Assembly: GCA_023213315.1 (NCBI GenBank)
Contig: JAKCPI010000473.1
Span: forward strand, 1 to 64,000
Length of the DNA: 64,000 nucleotides
Source of the DNA: Euborellia annulipes
Lineage: Eukaryota; Arthropoda; Insecta; Dermaptera; Anisolabididae
Direction of reading: 5' to 3'
Shown here: positions 1-11,939 of the stretch, piece after piece
Numbering within the stretch: position 1 is the stretch's first letter
How the letters are laid out: each line of letters starts with the position of its first letter
Notes under the pieces: model-generated
Told to the model about the DNA's origin: nothing
The model's input: the letters and a program-made list of their open reading frames with translations, nothing else
The model's database searches: none
Translations under genes and position numbers: made by a program

Positions 1-78
1 CTGAGTGTGTGTGTGTCTGTCTGTGAACAAAATATCTCAAGAACGAAAAGAGCTAGGAGGTTGAAATTTTATATTTAA

Positions 79-1495
79 CCCATTTCTTCCCGGCGTTGCG
101 TATACGCAACACCAAGTTTAACTTCATAAAATGCAGTGAAAAAGAAGTTTTTATGCAAAAGTCATCATTGATTTATTAAAAGGCATTCATAAGCTTTCTT
201 TCTATGTATTAACATTTCAAAATAAGTGCAACACTCCGTGAAAAAAAATTAATTACTGAACACCTGTTTTTATCAATATTTTTCAATAATTTTTTTCAAG
301 TACTAAAATATATTTAATTCAACTTTTATGTACATATTCTAAAATGTTATAGATGTGGAATACACATATATTTTTTTTTCTTAAATATATTAGACCTATG
401 ACACAGTAGCGAATGATACAATTATCCGTTGCGTTGACGCAACGTTGGGAGTTCCCCGGCTCGGTTTTTAGTAGTAACATCGTATTATAATATCCTTCTA
501 TGACTTTCGTATTTATTTTATTATTATTATTGTTTTATTATTTGTCCTATTTTTCAATTATTGAACATAGAAATGTCTTTCTACAAAAAGAAAATACTAA
601 CAGCTGAGAAAATTATAGCTATTTTTGAGGAATTAGAGGGAGAAGAAGCCATTTATGTAGTCATGATAACTCCTAAAGTAGATAAACTAATTGGTGAAGA
701 AGAAATAAAAGATGGACTTATGATTATCAATGACGGGGGTGAATAATTACATTACATATAGTGCTACATATAAAATTTATGCCAGTATAGACGACAAAAC
801 AGATATATCAGTACCTGAAACTACTAATTTCTGATGAACCACACTAGAAAAAAATGTATCCTATAACAAAGGGGCCGAAGTGTGTCCCAACTAACAGGTA
901 TACCCTAAAAACTGTAAAGTCAGATGTGTCTAAGAAATAAAAAATAAATTTGGGAATTTTACACGCTTACAATTGTTTGAACATTTATTTCTTAGACGAA
1001 ATTGTGGAGGATATAGTAGAGTTTTGAATAAACTATGCTCAAACTAAAATAACCTGACAATTGTAATTTCAATAAGAACATTAAGAGAGGACAGAACTCT
1101 CCATATTATAATCCGCGATGAAGAAAATGCGTAGACGAGATGCAAAATTTGCAAAATCCAGATGATCTACATGTGCAAAAAATATCAGTTTCACCTTCAT
1201 TCACATTTTTTTTTTAAATTTCATGAGTAATAGAATCAATCTTGTTCAGTTTTTTCATACAATCATTAATATTTAACATTTTGAGCAAAGAAAAGTAGGT
1301 GATTGAAATAAAAAAAAAAATTATTTTTTACCAGGAAACTCCCAACGTTGCGTGAGCGCAACGTTATGTTATGTCAAAATGACAACACATACTGCTAATT
1401 TTTAATATTTATCATCTTATTTGAATTACTTTTAAGTGGAATTGATGACAAAATAAAATATTTTTTCAAAATTTCTATTGTCGGGAAGATATGGG
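79..1495 (+). mobile_element. Non-autonomous piggyBac-type transposon
   Basis: The element lies between identical TTAA sites at 75-78 and 1496-1499. Its ends are inverted: CCCATTTCTTCCCG on the left, and on the right CGGGAAGATATGGG, the reverse complement with one mismatch. These are the piggyBac hallmarks. The related family Y copy near 14690 has an uninterrupted TTAA at the same place and so serves as an empty site. Three palindromes of the form GTTGCGTNNNCGCAAC sit near 94, 431 and 1345 and may be transposase-binding sites. Only a small transposase relic remains inside (see 561-830). Confidence 0.85.
561..830 (+). pseudogene. piggyBac transposase N-terminal relic
   Basis: A 61-codon frame starting at 561 reads like the acidic N-terminal part of PGBD/piggyBac transposases, including the stretch TPKVDKLIGEEEIKDG and an NDGGE segment. 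Past the stop codon a similar reading (ATYKIYASIDDKTD) continues to about 830, with no DDE catalytic core. The position inside a TTAA-flanked element agrees with this identity. It is too short to be active. The family assignment is by pattern recognition only. Confidence 0.5.
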
Positions 1496-2027
1496 TTAAG
1501 TTAGGCACCCCCTGAGACGTGACACGAAGCTTTTGAACAAAATCGACCAAAGAGTACTAGTACTTTACTGATGCACTTTTTCAGTTTTTTTCGATTTTCT
1601 CTAAATTTGCTCCAACGATTTTTTTTTAAATTCAAAAATCAATTATTTTTTAGATCCTCATTAAAATGTATATTCTCATTTTGTGATTGAAATCTTCTGA
1701 AGACCACTTTACTCTTGTACTCCATAGAAAAGATAGGAGAAATGGTTGCCATGGTAACAAAATATAAATATTTTGCCATACTTATAAATTTTACATCTTG
1801 AATTCAATTGTACCCTACTGTCGGAAACTAAATATATGTCGACACAAAAAATCTGGTGTGACAAGCACAGAACACAACTTTCGATTACGAAGGTAAGAGT
1901 CTCTTACCTTCGGTAATCGAAAGTTGTGTACTGTGCTTGTCACACCAGATTTTTTCAATTTATTGCAATTTTAATTGAACGGAGGAAATTGATGAAAAAA
2001 TAACTTTAAGAATTATTTTATTAAGGT

Positions 2028-2240
2028 TTTTTTTTAACACACTTTTTTCCCATTCCACACTCACACTCTTTGTCAGACACAGAAGCACACAGTCTTTTCG
2101 GCAACTTAGACTATATAAGATTTTAGGCCTACACGATAAAAATTATTTATGAATATATTAGATATTTTTAACGAGACTGTGAGTGTTTTTTATTGGTGAG
2201 GCCAAACATCCTTTTAAATATATCTATGACTTGTTTAGTC
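2028..2240 (-). mobile_element. SINE 3' fragment (tRNA-SINE family)
   Basis: On the minus strand this stretch holds the degraded 3' part of the tRNA-derived SINE seen intact at 22374-22643: the CCGAAAAGACTGTGT core followed by GTG-rich sequence and an A-run. The tRNA-like head is not recognisable here. Confidence 0.5.
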
Positions 2241-2500
2241 CGAATCGGGGTATTTTGAATACTATTATCTTATTCAAATATATAGATCTCGAAAAATATT
2301 TAGCTATATATATTAGGGTGGGCCAAAAAAAAATTTTTTTTCCTTAGTTACTATGAAAATCTCATTCGAAATGATGAAAAAAAAATTCTGTGTAAGACCT
2401 GAGCTCATAATATTAATATTAAGAGGTGGCTCATTGATATTTTCGATTTCCCATTTAAATAACACAGGAAATTTCGTTTTTTTTTTTTTGTAAAAATAAG

Positions 2501-3085
2501 TCTTTTAAAAATTATTTCACTTCGAATAGATCCCTAATAAATAAATAAATACAAAAAATTACGCTTAGAAGTATTTTATTTTAAAGAGGGTGAGTTTTGG
2601 GGGTGGATTAATTAAATAAGTCTTTTAAAAATTATTTCACTTCGAATAGATCCCTAATAAATAAATAAATACAAAAAATTACGCTTAGAAGTATTTTATT
2701 TTAAAGAGGGTGAGTTTTGGGGGTGGATTAATTAAATAAGTCTTTTAAAAATTATTTCACTTCGAATAGATCCCTAATAAATAAATAAATACAAAAAATT
2801 ACGCTTAGAAGTATTTTATTTTATAGAGGGTGAGTTTTGGGGGTGGATTAATTAAATAAGTCTTTTAAAAATTATTTCACTTCGAATAGATCCCTAATAA
2901 ATAAATAAATACAAAAAATTACGCTTAGAAGTATTTTATTTTATAGAGGGTGAGTTTTGGGGGTGGATTAATTAAATAAGTCTTTTAAAAATTATTTCAC
3001 TTCGAATAGATCCCTAATAAATAAATAAATACAAAAAATTACGCTTAGAAGTATTTTATTTTATAGAGGGTGAGTTTTGGGGGTG
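2501..3085. repeat. 120-bp minisatellite, five units
   Basis: Five head-to-tail units of exactly 120 bases start at 2501, 2621, 2741, 2861 and 2981. Each unit begins TCTTTTAAAAATTATTTCAC and contains AATAAATAAATAAATAC and GAGTTTTGGGGGTGGATTAA. Units are almost identical. Units 1-2 share TTTTAAAGAGGG and units 3-5 share TTTTATAGAGGG, so the array grew by recent unit duplication. No open reading frame runs across it. Confidence 0.95.
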
Positions 3086-4235
3086 TGTAAAGGAAGTGAG
3101 TCTTTTAATAGTTATTTAATAAAGAGATTTCGATTTTATTCCCAACAGAATAAATCCCCGTTAGTTTGTTTTCAAATGAAAAGTATTTTTTTATAAATAG
3201 AGAATTTATTTGATAATTTTATTTCTTGGGCGCTCAGATAGCAATGCTGTCTCTCTCTGTCTGCTGCCTGCCTGCTTGTCTCTAGTTGCATTCGAGTCGT
3301 GTCATGAGTCACTCCGTTCGTCTCTCGCGTGTGTTCAGTTTCTTTTTATAATATTGTGTTGTGTTATTTGTGCAATTAAGACGTTCATCCACCTGCTCGT
3401 TTGGTCATCTTATCATTAAGGTATTGAATATTTCCTTATCTCATTTGCATAACGGATTAACTAACATTTTATAATTATTTATATTTTCACTTTTTTTTCT
3501 CTCTTTTTAATAAACTCATAATATTATCCAATTTGTAATTATAACACTCTGATAAAGTATGACACCCACCGGGGAGTGAGAGGGTGTAAATCACCCCCTT
3601 CTAATAAACTAAAATATTATTTTTTTTAATAGATAAAATTTAAAAACAAATATTCTTTATTAATCTCTATTATTAACATGTTTTTCTTTAATCAAATGAA
3701 GTCCGTTCTCTTTTTCTCTCTCCTCCCCCACCCCATGCTTTTCTATCATAATTAGTAATTAAATTTTTTTTTTTTTTAATTGAAAAAATAAATTCTATTT
3801 CACTGTTTAATTTCATATTAAAATCAGTAATTTTCAAAGCCTGGAGTTCATCTTTTTGTGTGACATTAAAAAGTGAAATATTTTATATGAAACTAGCTGC
3901 AAGACCCGCCTTCAGCGGGCTTTGGGCCTAGCCAGTGTCCCTTAGTCACCTTCGGCAAACATGTCACCGTCGAGGAAGGTCAAGACTTTTACCAATTTAG
4001 GATTTCAATAAAAAATATCTCTGTGAAATATAAATGGGAATAATTTTTACTCTTTAAGTTAAGTTGTGCAGAGACTTAGGCCTGCTCTAGGGAAGTACAA
4101 GTCGAGCCTCTAAACTTATCGGTCCATCATTCGTTTAGTGTATTTATTTAATTCCCTTTTTTTTATTTTGGTTTGTTAATGAATAGTTTTTGATATAAAT
4201 CGCCCCACTTCGTTCAATGCACTCCCTTAAATTAT
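3086..4235. other. No recognised gene; one GC-richer, exon-like patch
   Basis: Mostly AT-rich sequence. At 3228-3418 there is a pyrimidine-rich, GC-richer stretch (CTGTCTGCTGCCTGCC and CTCTCGCGTGTGTTCAGT) ending in ATTAAG followed by GTATTG, which could be a splice donor. It resembles an arthropod 5' untranslated first exon, but no protein can be read. At 3895-3990 there is a short GC-rich repeat end (CCCGCCTTCAGCGGGC). Confidence 0.3.
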
Positions 4236-4248
4236 ATATTAATTCATC

Positions 4249-4454
4249 GATGATGGAGTCATGAAAAATAAGACGAATGCAGCAAATATTATTTTATTTC
4301 AAATCTCGCCCTCACGGCTGACGTTTCGGCCCGAGGTCTAGGCCATCTTCAGAGCCGGCTGGCGAGATTTGAAATAAAATAATATTTGGCTGCATTCGTC
4401 TTGTTTTTTTCATGACTCCATCATCATTAAGCCTACAGCCACAGATCTTTTTCG
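4249..4454 (-). mobile_element. Hammerhead-bearing retroelement, copy A
   Basis: The insert is flanked by 13-bp duplications ATATTAATTCATC at 4236-4248 and 4455-4467. Its two arms are inverted copies (GACGAATGCAGC left, GGCTGCATTCGTC right) around one hammerhead motif at 4313-4360. The right arm extends further to CTACAGCCACAG, a terminal box shared with other copies. Variable-length duplications of this size suggest target-primed insertion rather than a DNA transposon. Confidence 0.75.
4313..4360 (-). ncRNA. Hammerhead ribozyme motif 1 (type I)
   Basis: Minus strand: CTGAAGA core (4346-4352), stem II GGCC/GGCC, then GAAACGTC (4320-4327). Stem I pairs GGCT directly before the core with AGCC directly after the predicted cleavage C. 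Stem III is only the self-complementary CG, so cleavage would need a dimer. One unpaired U sits between the core and stem II. Confidence 0.75.
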
Positions 4455-4784
4455 ATATTAATTCATCTTTAATTTTTTTTTTTTTTTTTTTTCAATTATT
4501 TTATTTTAAATCCATTTGCTTTTTTCATTAAAACATTTAATATTTTATTTTTAATTATTATTTTTAGTGATTACCAATTCTACACACACACACTCAAACA
4601 TGGTAGAAAAGCTTGTAGGCCTACATAAATATATACATATGGAAATTAAAATTTTATTTTTGGCTTTTTTTCGATTTGAAACCTAATATAAGTAAATTAT
4701 TTTGTTTGAAAATTTCTTTTAGCATTCGTTTTACTTTCTCTTAACCTATATATGAAATAAATTTAGTTTGGCGATCTTGTTAAA

Positions 4785-5640
4785 AATTCGATGTCGAGAT
4801 TTTAATGGATATACACGCTTTAACGTCCCCTGAGTCCAAAAAAAAGGGTCCCGCAAATTGGTCTGTCTGTGTGAAAAAATCTCAACAACGATAAGAGCTA
4901 GGAGATTGAAATATTCTATCTAAGTTAGGCACCCCCTTAGGGGGCTGTGCGCCAGCCACACCAGATTTTTTCTATTTTGAATTTTAATATATTGGCGGAA
5001 ACTAAATATATGTCGACACAAAAAATCAGGTGTGGCCTTTGGTAAGATAAACTTGTGTCCTGTGCGACCAGTCTCACCAGATTTTTTATCTTTTTTATCT
5101 TTGAAAGATTCTTATGGATTTAAAAACAAATATTCTTATACTTTTTTTTCCTATCTTTTACACAAACACATACATTTAATCTGGTGTGATTTGTCGCACA
5201 GCACACAGCTTTCGCTTACACTCGGTGATAAAAAGTTGTGTCACACTAGATTTTTTGTGTCCACATATATTTTTTTTTCCGTCGATATATTAGAATTCAA
5301 GATATAAACAAAGGAATTAATCTCTTCTTTCCTATTTCCGGAAGGTAAATAAAGGTTGGAAACCGCTTGTCTAATATTATTTAAAATCTTTGAAGCTCTT
5401 CAATTTAACTAACTGAAGATTATTTAATTTTAATATTTTTTTATTATTTAAAAAATCTGGTGTGACTAGCCGCACAGCACACAAATCTCTCTTACCTTGG
5501 GTTGGAAGTTGTGTTTGTGCTTGGCACACGTGAGTTTTTTTTTACAATAAATATTTATCAATATTTAAATTCGTGATATAAAATTTATAAACATAGAAAA
5601 ATATTTATATTTTGTTACCATGGCAAATATATTAAAAAAT
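4785..5640. repeat. Fold-back repeat family Y, copy 2
   Basis: This copy carries TTCGATGTCGAGATTTTAAT, GTCTGTCTGTGTG, AGAGCTAGGAGATTGAAAT and GTTAGGCACCCCC, followed by several rearranged blocks of ATCTGGTGTGAC, GCACAGCACACA and GTCGACACAAAAAATC in both orientations. It is more scrambled than the copy at 34185-35530. Confidence 0.65.
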
Positions 5641-5664
5641 TTAATAATCTTCAGTTAGTTAAAT

Positions 5665-6958
5665 CAGAGGCGTACCGAGGCAGTTGGGGGCCTGGGGCGG
5701 CACTAGAAGCGGGGGCCTTATATTGAATTTTTTTTTTTGGGGGGGCTGCTCATCTTTAAATATCCTTCTCCTCCATACACAAAAATATTTTTAAAATACC
5801 GTATATCCCTGAACCCCAAGGGCCCCGGGGCCTCTCAAAGGGAAATTTTCATTAAATTTTGTTTTTTTTTATTAAATTTTTTTTTACTTGAGCCCTGAGG
5901 GCCCCGGGGCCTCTCAAAGGGAAATTTTCATTAAATTTTGTTTTTTTTTATCTAAATTTTTCCATTTTTACTTGAGCCCTGAGGGCCCCGGGGCCTCTCA
6001 AAGAGAAATTTTCATTAAATTTTGTTTTTACTTGAGCCCTAAGGGCCCCGGGGCCTCTCAAAGAGAAATTTTCATTAAATTTTGTTTTTTTTTTATCTAA
6101 ATTTTTCCATTTTTACTTGAGCCCTGAGGGCCCCGGGGCCTCTCAAAGAGAAATTTTCATTAAATTTTGTTTTTTACTTGAGCCCTGAGGGCCCCGGGGC
6201 CTCTCAAAGGGAAATTTTCATTAAATTTTGTTTTTTTTACTTGAGCCCTGAGGGCCCCGGGGCCTCTCAAAGAGAAATTTTCATTAAATTTTGTTTTTTT
6301 TTATCTAAATTTTTCCATTTTTACTTGAGCCCTGAGGGCCCCGGGGCCTCTCAAAGAGAAATTTTCATTAAATTTTGTTTTTTTTATCTAAATTTTTCCA
6401 TTTTTACTTGAGCCCTAAGGGCCCCGGGGCCTCTCAAAGAGAAATTTTCATTAAATTTTGTTTTTTTTATCTAAATTTTTCCATTTTTACTTGAGCCCTG
6501 AGGGCCCCGGGGCCTCTCAAAGAGAAATTTTCATTAAATTTTGTTTTTTTTATCTAAATTTTTCCATTTTTACTTGAGCCCTGAGGGCCCCGGGGCCTCT
6601 CAAAGAGAAATTTTCATTAAATTTTGTTTTTTTTATCTAAATTTTTCCATTTTTACTTGAGCCCTAAGGGCCCCGGGGCCTCTCAAAGAGAAATTTTCAT
6701 TAAATTTTGTTTTTTTTATCTAAATTTTTCCATTTTTACTTGAGCCCTAAGGGCCCCGGGGCCTCTCAAAGAGAAATTTTCATTAAATTTTGTTTTTTTT
6801 ATCTAAATTTTTCCATTTTTACTTGAGCCCTGAGGGCCCCGGGGCCTCTCAAAGGGAAATTTTCATTAAATTTTTTTTTTATAAATATATGGGGGCCTAT
6901 GCCGGCTCGGGGCCTGGGGCGGACCGCCCCCCTCGCCCCCCCCCTCGGTACGCCACTG
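5665..6958. mobile_element. hAT-type element with internal satellite
   Basis: Terminal inverted repeats CAGAGGCGTACCGAGG and CCTCGGTACGCCACTG (one mismatch) are flanked by a perfect 8-bp duplication AGTTAAAT at 5657-5664 and 6959-6966. Both features are hallmarks of the hAT superfamily. No transposase is encoded. Most of the body is a tandem array (see 5812-6870). Confidence 0.88.
5812..6870. repeat. 14-copy tandem array inside the hAT element
   Basis: Fourteen units share GGGCCCCGGGGCCTCTCAAA, then GAAATTTTCATTAAATTTTG and a T-run. Units alternate between a form of about 60 bases and one of about 82 bases that adds ATCTAAATTTTTCCATTTTT. The short open frames in this array are repeat translations, not genes. 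Related single units occur near 13815 and 38900 in other hAT copies. Confidence 0.92.
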
Positions 6959-6966
6959 AGTTAAAT

Positions 6967-9650
6967 ACTGGCACTACCATATAATTATAGATTTTGAATA
7001 AATGGACCCTGTTACGCATTAGTGTGTCAAGCTCCAGCTACCGAGATTTGAGAAAATTAACATTAAAGTTTTTTTTTTTTTTTCATTGGATTTATATATA
7101 ATTTTTTTTGTCAATTTTGCAAGTAACATTAAATATAAATTTTTTTAGGACATATTTAATAAAAAATACTATTAATTATAGCATTTGAAACAATATTCGG
7201 TGCTTAACTCAATTTTTAATTTTTTGACGCTTGACCCACTATTGCATAACAGGGTCCAAATATTAGACAAGCAGTTTACAATCTTAATTTTATTACACCT
7301 CCCCGAAAAAAATTTCTTCGCTTCCACACATATTTTTTTAAATTTTTTAATAGAGGTTAAAAAAAAATAATAATAAAAAAACTTTATTAGAAAAAAAAAA
7401 CAAAACTACAATTACCCGAATAATAACAATGTGTTGGCTCCCTCCCCGGTTGGAAATTATTTATATAGACCATATTTCATTCATAATTTATTTAAATCAA
7501 ATATCAGATAACTTTTTATTTTTTTATTTTTAGTAGTATAAATAGATTCTTATATAGAAAATCTTTCCAATAAATTTCATTCAATCATCAATTAAAGATA
7601 GTTCAATTCAAATCAATATATGATAGAATTTTTTTATTAAATTTTATTGTTAGGAATTAAAATTTTTCTTTACAATTTCAACAAGTTAAGTCATCTCAAT
7701 TTGATGCCTTTGATTTAGGTTTGAATGAATACTGACTTGATAATTTAAAAATTTAGTACATTATTTATGTAACACTCTATAAATTTACATTACATTAGGC
7801 AATAATTATATACACTGTTAAAAATTTTCGAGCCATATTCATACACATGTGTAGGAAGTCTGTTACACAAACTGTTTATGAATATTCATTTTGGGTATAT
7901 GAGAAAGGTCATATACCAAAAATGAACTTTCATATTCGGGTATGTGAAAAAATTCATTTTCGGGTATATGAATCAATTCATTTTTGGTATATGAAATTTA
8001 AATTACGGGTATATGAAAAAATTCATTTTCGGGTATATGAATAAATTCATTTTTGGTATATGAAATTTAAATTACGGGTTTATGAGAAATAATATACTTT
8101 TTTGTGAAAAATGAAAGTACGAGAACTTTTAATTATAGACCACATATTTGTATTAAATATTTATTAAAAATATATAAATACTGTACAAATATATATATTT
8201 TTAATAAATATTTAATACAAATATGTGGTCTATAATTAAAAATTCTCCTAATAATAATATTTCAAACCACAAAAGCTTTAATAAACAAAAATTAAAGTCC
8301 TTACGAGTTTATAGTTTTGAGGGAAAGTGAGTGGTCTAGGTGAAATAATGGTTTTTTTTATTTATTTTATTTTTTATTTGTTAAAAAAAAATTATATTAT
8401 ATTAAAATATACAATTTTACTAAATAATAAAACAAATTAAACTATTAAAATAATAAATTTGTATCAAAAAATAAATTTTTATACATTTCCAAGTAAATTT
8501 AACACAAATACAAATCATTTTAATTATTTAATACAAAAAATATGTCGATTTTCATCTTCTTTGAGAAGAAATAAAGAGTTACATTTTCATTGCAGTTTGG
8601 AGTTTATTCCCTGGCTGGAGTATAAACTAACCTCACCTGAAAAATGACAAACAATAATTTATTTGAAATTGAGAAAAAAAAAAATTTCAATGAAAAAATT
8701 CAAATTCAATACTTACGATTTTGTTAGTAAAATGTTCCTATTTCAATATATTGATTAAATATTAATATTTCATCTTAAATAATAATACACTTTCAATTAT
8801 TTATGCGTTAAATCAGCTACTTCAAAAACAGAATTTGGTGCCAACCTGGTGCCAACCTAACCAATTTCTTGTATATTTTAAAATTAATTATTTTGGTGAA
8901 ATTGTTAATTTTAATTTTAATTTCTATAGCTATTTAGTTGAATTACTTTATAAAAATTATTTAATTAGTATGATTTTAATATACTTCATAAATATTTAAA
9001 TAGTTTAGAGCGCGAATTTCAAACCAGAATTTAATAAATTTAGATTTGTGAAATGAATTTTAAAAAGAATAATTTCAAGTTTCCTTAAAATAATTATAAA
9101 ATAATAAATTCCTTGAGGTAGTCGAGTTATTTGAGAACGTTTAGACCAGTGATTCTCAACTTGTCGCGGTGCACTTTTAACGATTTCAAAATTTGGCGGC
9201 ACACAAAGAAAAAGATAAGTTTAAAAGTTGGTAATTTGTTCATAAACTTTTATATTAATTTTATTTCACATCCTGGGTGTATTAAAATTAAACTACGAAA
9301 AGTATATGAAAAAAGAAGGAAAATTCATATTTTTTTTAAAGCGATACTTATTCATATACTTGTATATTAATTTTAGCTCATATCCTGGTCTATTAAAATT
9401 AAACCACCAAAGTTTATGAGATATGAATGAAAATTCATATTTTTTTTTACAGTGTAAAGAAAATAGATAGTCAAAGATTTTTTTTTAATTAAATCAATTT
9501 CCCTAATATAAAGTATTATTAAACAATTTTTCTATATAAAATATTATTGAAGATCAATGACCACTGGGGCTTAAAACCATCCTCCTACCCTAACTCTCTT
9601 GAAAAATATACCTTAAATAGAATAAATTTATTTATTATATTATTTTTTTT
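6967..9650. other. AT-rich stretch with simple repeats; no gene seen
   Basis: At 7870-8095 there are degenerate repeats of about 35 bases built on GGGTATATGAAAAAATTCAT, with relatives near 9295-9440. At 8120-8247 a palindrome of about 50-base arms is built on TATAGACCACATATTTG. At 9147 CAGTGATTCTCAAC looks like one end of an hAT element. The remainder is AT-rich and shows nothing I can name. Confidence 0.5.
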
Positions 9651-9659
9651 ATTTTTCAG

Positions 9660-9999
9660 ATGGCAACCAGTGTAAGAAGAGTCATCGCCAGCCTTCACTT
9701 CTCATCAACCTGCTAGCTGCTCCTGTCTTCAGGGCTCAAACTGCGCTTCCAGCACCTGCAGTACAACTAAGGCTTGTATATTTTTATTAGCGGGGCGCAG
9801 AGCTAGATATATTTAGGTTTTTTCAAAATTTCTTTTTCTTTTTGATTCGACTTCAATAACTTATTTTAGATAGATTAAAAAATAAAAATAGGATGTATTA
9901 ATATTTTCTTTCTCCATTCCAGGATCCCTAATTTAACCATTTTTTTCAGAGCCCCAATTCATCGATTGAAGACATCGTGGGATAACAATGGATGTGTAT
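9660..9999 (+). other. Two exon-like segments of an unidentified gene
   Basis: After a strong acceptor (ATTATTTTTTTTATTTTTCAG) the stretch 9660-9775 is GC-richer than its surroundings. One frame starts with an ATG and gives MATSVRRVIASLHFSSTC, an R/S/A-rich start like a mitochondrial presequence, then stops. Another frame is open throughout and ends APVFRAQTALPAPAVQLR. A second segment, 9960-9999, follows TTTTTTTCAG and ends at GTAAGTAG. I do not recognise the protein. It could be a real first coding exon with a frameshift, a pseudogene, or chance. Confidence 0.3.
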
Positions 10000-11640
10000 G
10001 TAAGTAGGCTTTCTTGTAAAATTTGTATTCTATTACGAATGCAAATTAAAACATCCACCGTGGGACATCATCTTCATGAGACAAAACAAAGTGTTTAGCT
10101 TTTAGGTTTATCAGTCATAGGAAGGATATGTGTATTGGGGTATCTCTTCATCTCTTTCTATCTTTTTTCTTTTTCAGCTTAATTTAAATGTTAAATACAC
10201 ATAATCCTTTAAGTTAGATATACTACATTATATAGAATCTAGGGGGAGATAAAACATTTCTGCGCTCACGCTTTCTTTCTTTTTTTTGGAGGGGGTGGGG
10301 GGTCTTGGCCTCAGGATCCTCTGAGTATCAACTGAATGTTGTTCGATTGGGGAATGATGTTCTTATACTGGCATAGGTGTCGTTATTCCTTCCCCATTGT
10401 TCCCAAATAGGACGGCAGTGATTGGGGCACTGCAACGTTAGGGTTAGGATAGGGATTCCCAGAAAAGAATGTCTATTCCCTAATTGACTGATGTTCAGGA
10501 GAAAAAAGAGGATTCTCTATTAACGCGTTTTTTTGCAAGAAAGATTATCTAAATCTTTCAATCGAAAACCGGTCGTCCACTGGTTTCTTGGCCTGAATGT
10601 TTTAGTAGAGGGTAGGTTAGAGGCGGAGTGGTGCGCTCTTTGGTTAGGATAGGTGTTGTTTAGCTTTTTTATACATTCCGACCCTCACCATACTCTTACT
10701 GAGGCATTCAGGTCCTTGACTCCGGTCTTGTACTTACCGGGATTCGCATCCTAACACCGTTTTTTCTATTTTCATTTCTTCTTCAACTTTACTTGGGTGT
10801 GGGCGCGTTTCACCGTTTCCGTTATCGATAACTTTTTTGAAATATAGACTTACCTGTCTATCGGGAGTGTTCGTGTTTCGCTCAACTTTGGTACCCAGGC
10901 TCTTAAGGTGAGAATACAAATTTAAATGTATTCACATTTTGATTAATTTAATTTACAAAATTAATTTGCACATCTTAAATTGTAGTTTAATCAATTAAAT
11001 ATAGAGGGAGGTGGGATGCACCATGCCAACGAGAGGGATTTTGTGGTTTTATTTTGATTTTGCAGCTCCTCCTCGTGAATCCATTAGTGGAGAAATCAAC
11101 GGGAATGTCTTTCAGTTGTTGTTGTTGTTGTTGTTGTTAGCTTCAGGTGTCCCTTCTCTATTAATTAGGCCTTGTTTTGTATTTAGGATTCCAATTAAAG
11201 ATTTTCTCGTTGATTTCTTCCATAAACGGTTCATAAGGAGATGCGGTCAGATCTGAGTGGAAGATCAAAGACCATGTTCTCAAGTGTTTTTGTTGTGTGT
11301 TTGCGAAAAGACGTCTTTTGTAGACGCATTCGGGAGTCTGATATGTTTTTGTATCTTTGAGGGTGGGTTTGATTTGGCTCTATGGGTTTAAATGAGTCAG
11401 GGAAGGGTTGCAGTTTCTCCAGGAATATCCTGGAGGCTCCAAATTGCAATTCTTATGAGGCTAGGGACAGACTCGAGGGCTCCACCGATCTGATGGTGGG
11501 GACGGGGTCACACACGTTCTATTCCTTCGTCTTTTCTGATTGTAGATTAGGTAGGATCCCTTCCACTTTGGCCCCCTCACTCGTTTGCCCGTAATCCAAA
11601 ATCACGTTCATTCTCACTGATACGATTTCATCAGACTCCC
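10000..11640. other. GC-richer intergenic stretch, no gene recognised
   Basis: Base composition is more balanced than in the flanks. There is a (TTG)n microsatellite at 11116-11140 and CCTCCTCGTGAATCCATTAG nearby, but no frame resembles a known protein and splice-flanked exons are not evident. It may be an old repeat or a non-coding transcript. Confidence 0.3.
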
Positions 11641-11939
11641 GGCTTTTGCGGTTTTTTTTTTTTTTCATTTCTATCAGACAAGAAAGGCAAAATTTTCTTG
11701 CTCTTTTTTATTATTATTTTCGTTTACTACAAACACTTTTTGTTCGTAGTAAATGAAAATAAAACTTTTTTGTGTTTATTTTTAATTAAGTGAATATGTG
11801 AGTGTGATTCATTGAAAAAGAAGAGCAAAAAAAATTTGAATTTTCTCGCTATTAAAAGGTAAATATTAATAGATGCATTTGACCTCTTAACTTAAAATTC
11901 ACTGAATATCCTAAACTAATTCTTTATTTTTTGTTTTAG

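Larger units (their letters stand above)
1..2000. repeat. Fold-back repeat family Y, copy 1 (interrupted by piggyBac)
   Basis: The first 75 bases and the stretch after 1500 belong to one copy of a dispersed repeat seen again near 4785, 14618, 34185, 36205 and 62590. Shared landmarks are AGAGCTAGGAGGTTGAAA, GTTAGGCACCCCC and GTACTAGTACTTTACTGATG. At 1840-1955 it ends in a strong palindrome built on ATCTGGTGTGAC and CACAACTTTCG, with arms of about 55 bases. The copy is split by a piggyBac-type element inserted at its TTAA. No coding capacity was recognised. Confidence 0.75.

Noticed and set aside
2501..3085. CRISPR array
   Set aside because: Units are contiguous 120-bp repeats without unique spacers, and the window is eukaryotic.
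5888..6984. Open frames with repeated SPEGPGASQREIFIKFCF
   Set aside because: They are translations of the GC-rich tandem array inside an hAT element, and the repeat period is not a protein repeat under selection.
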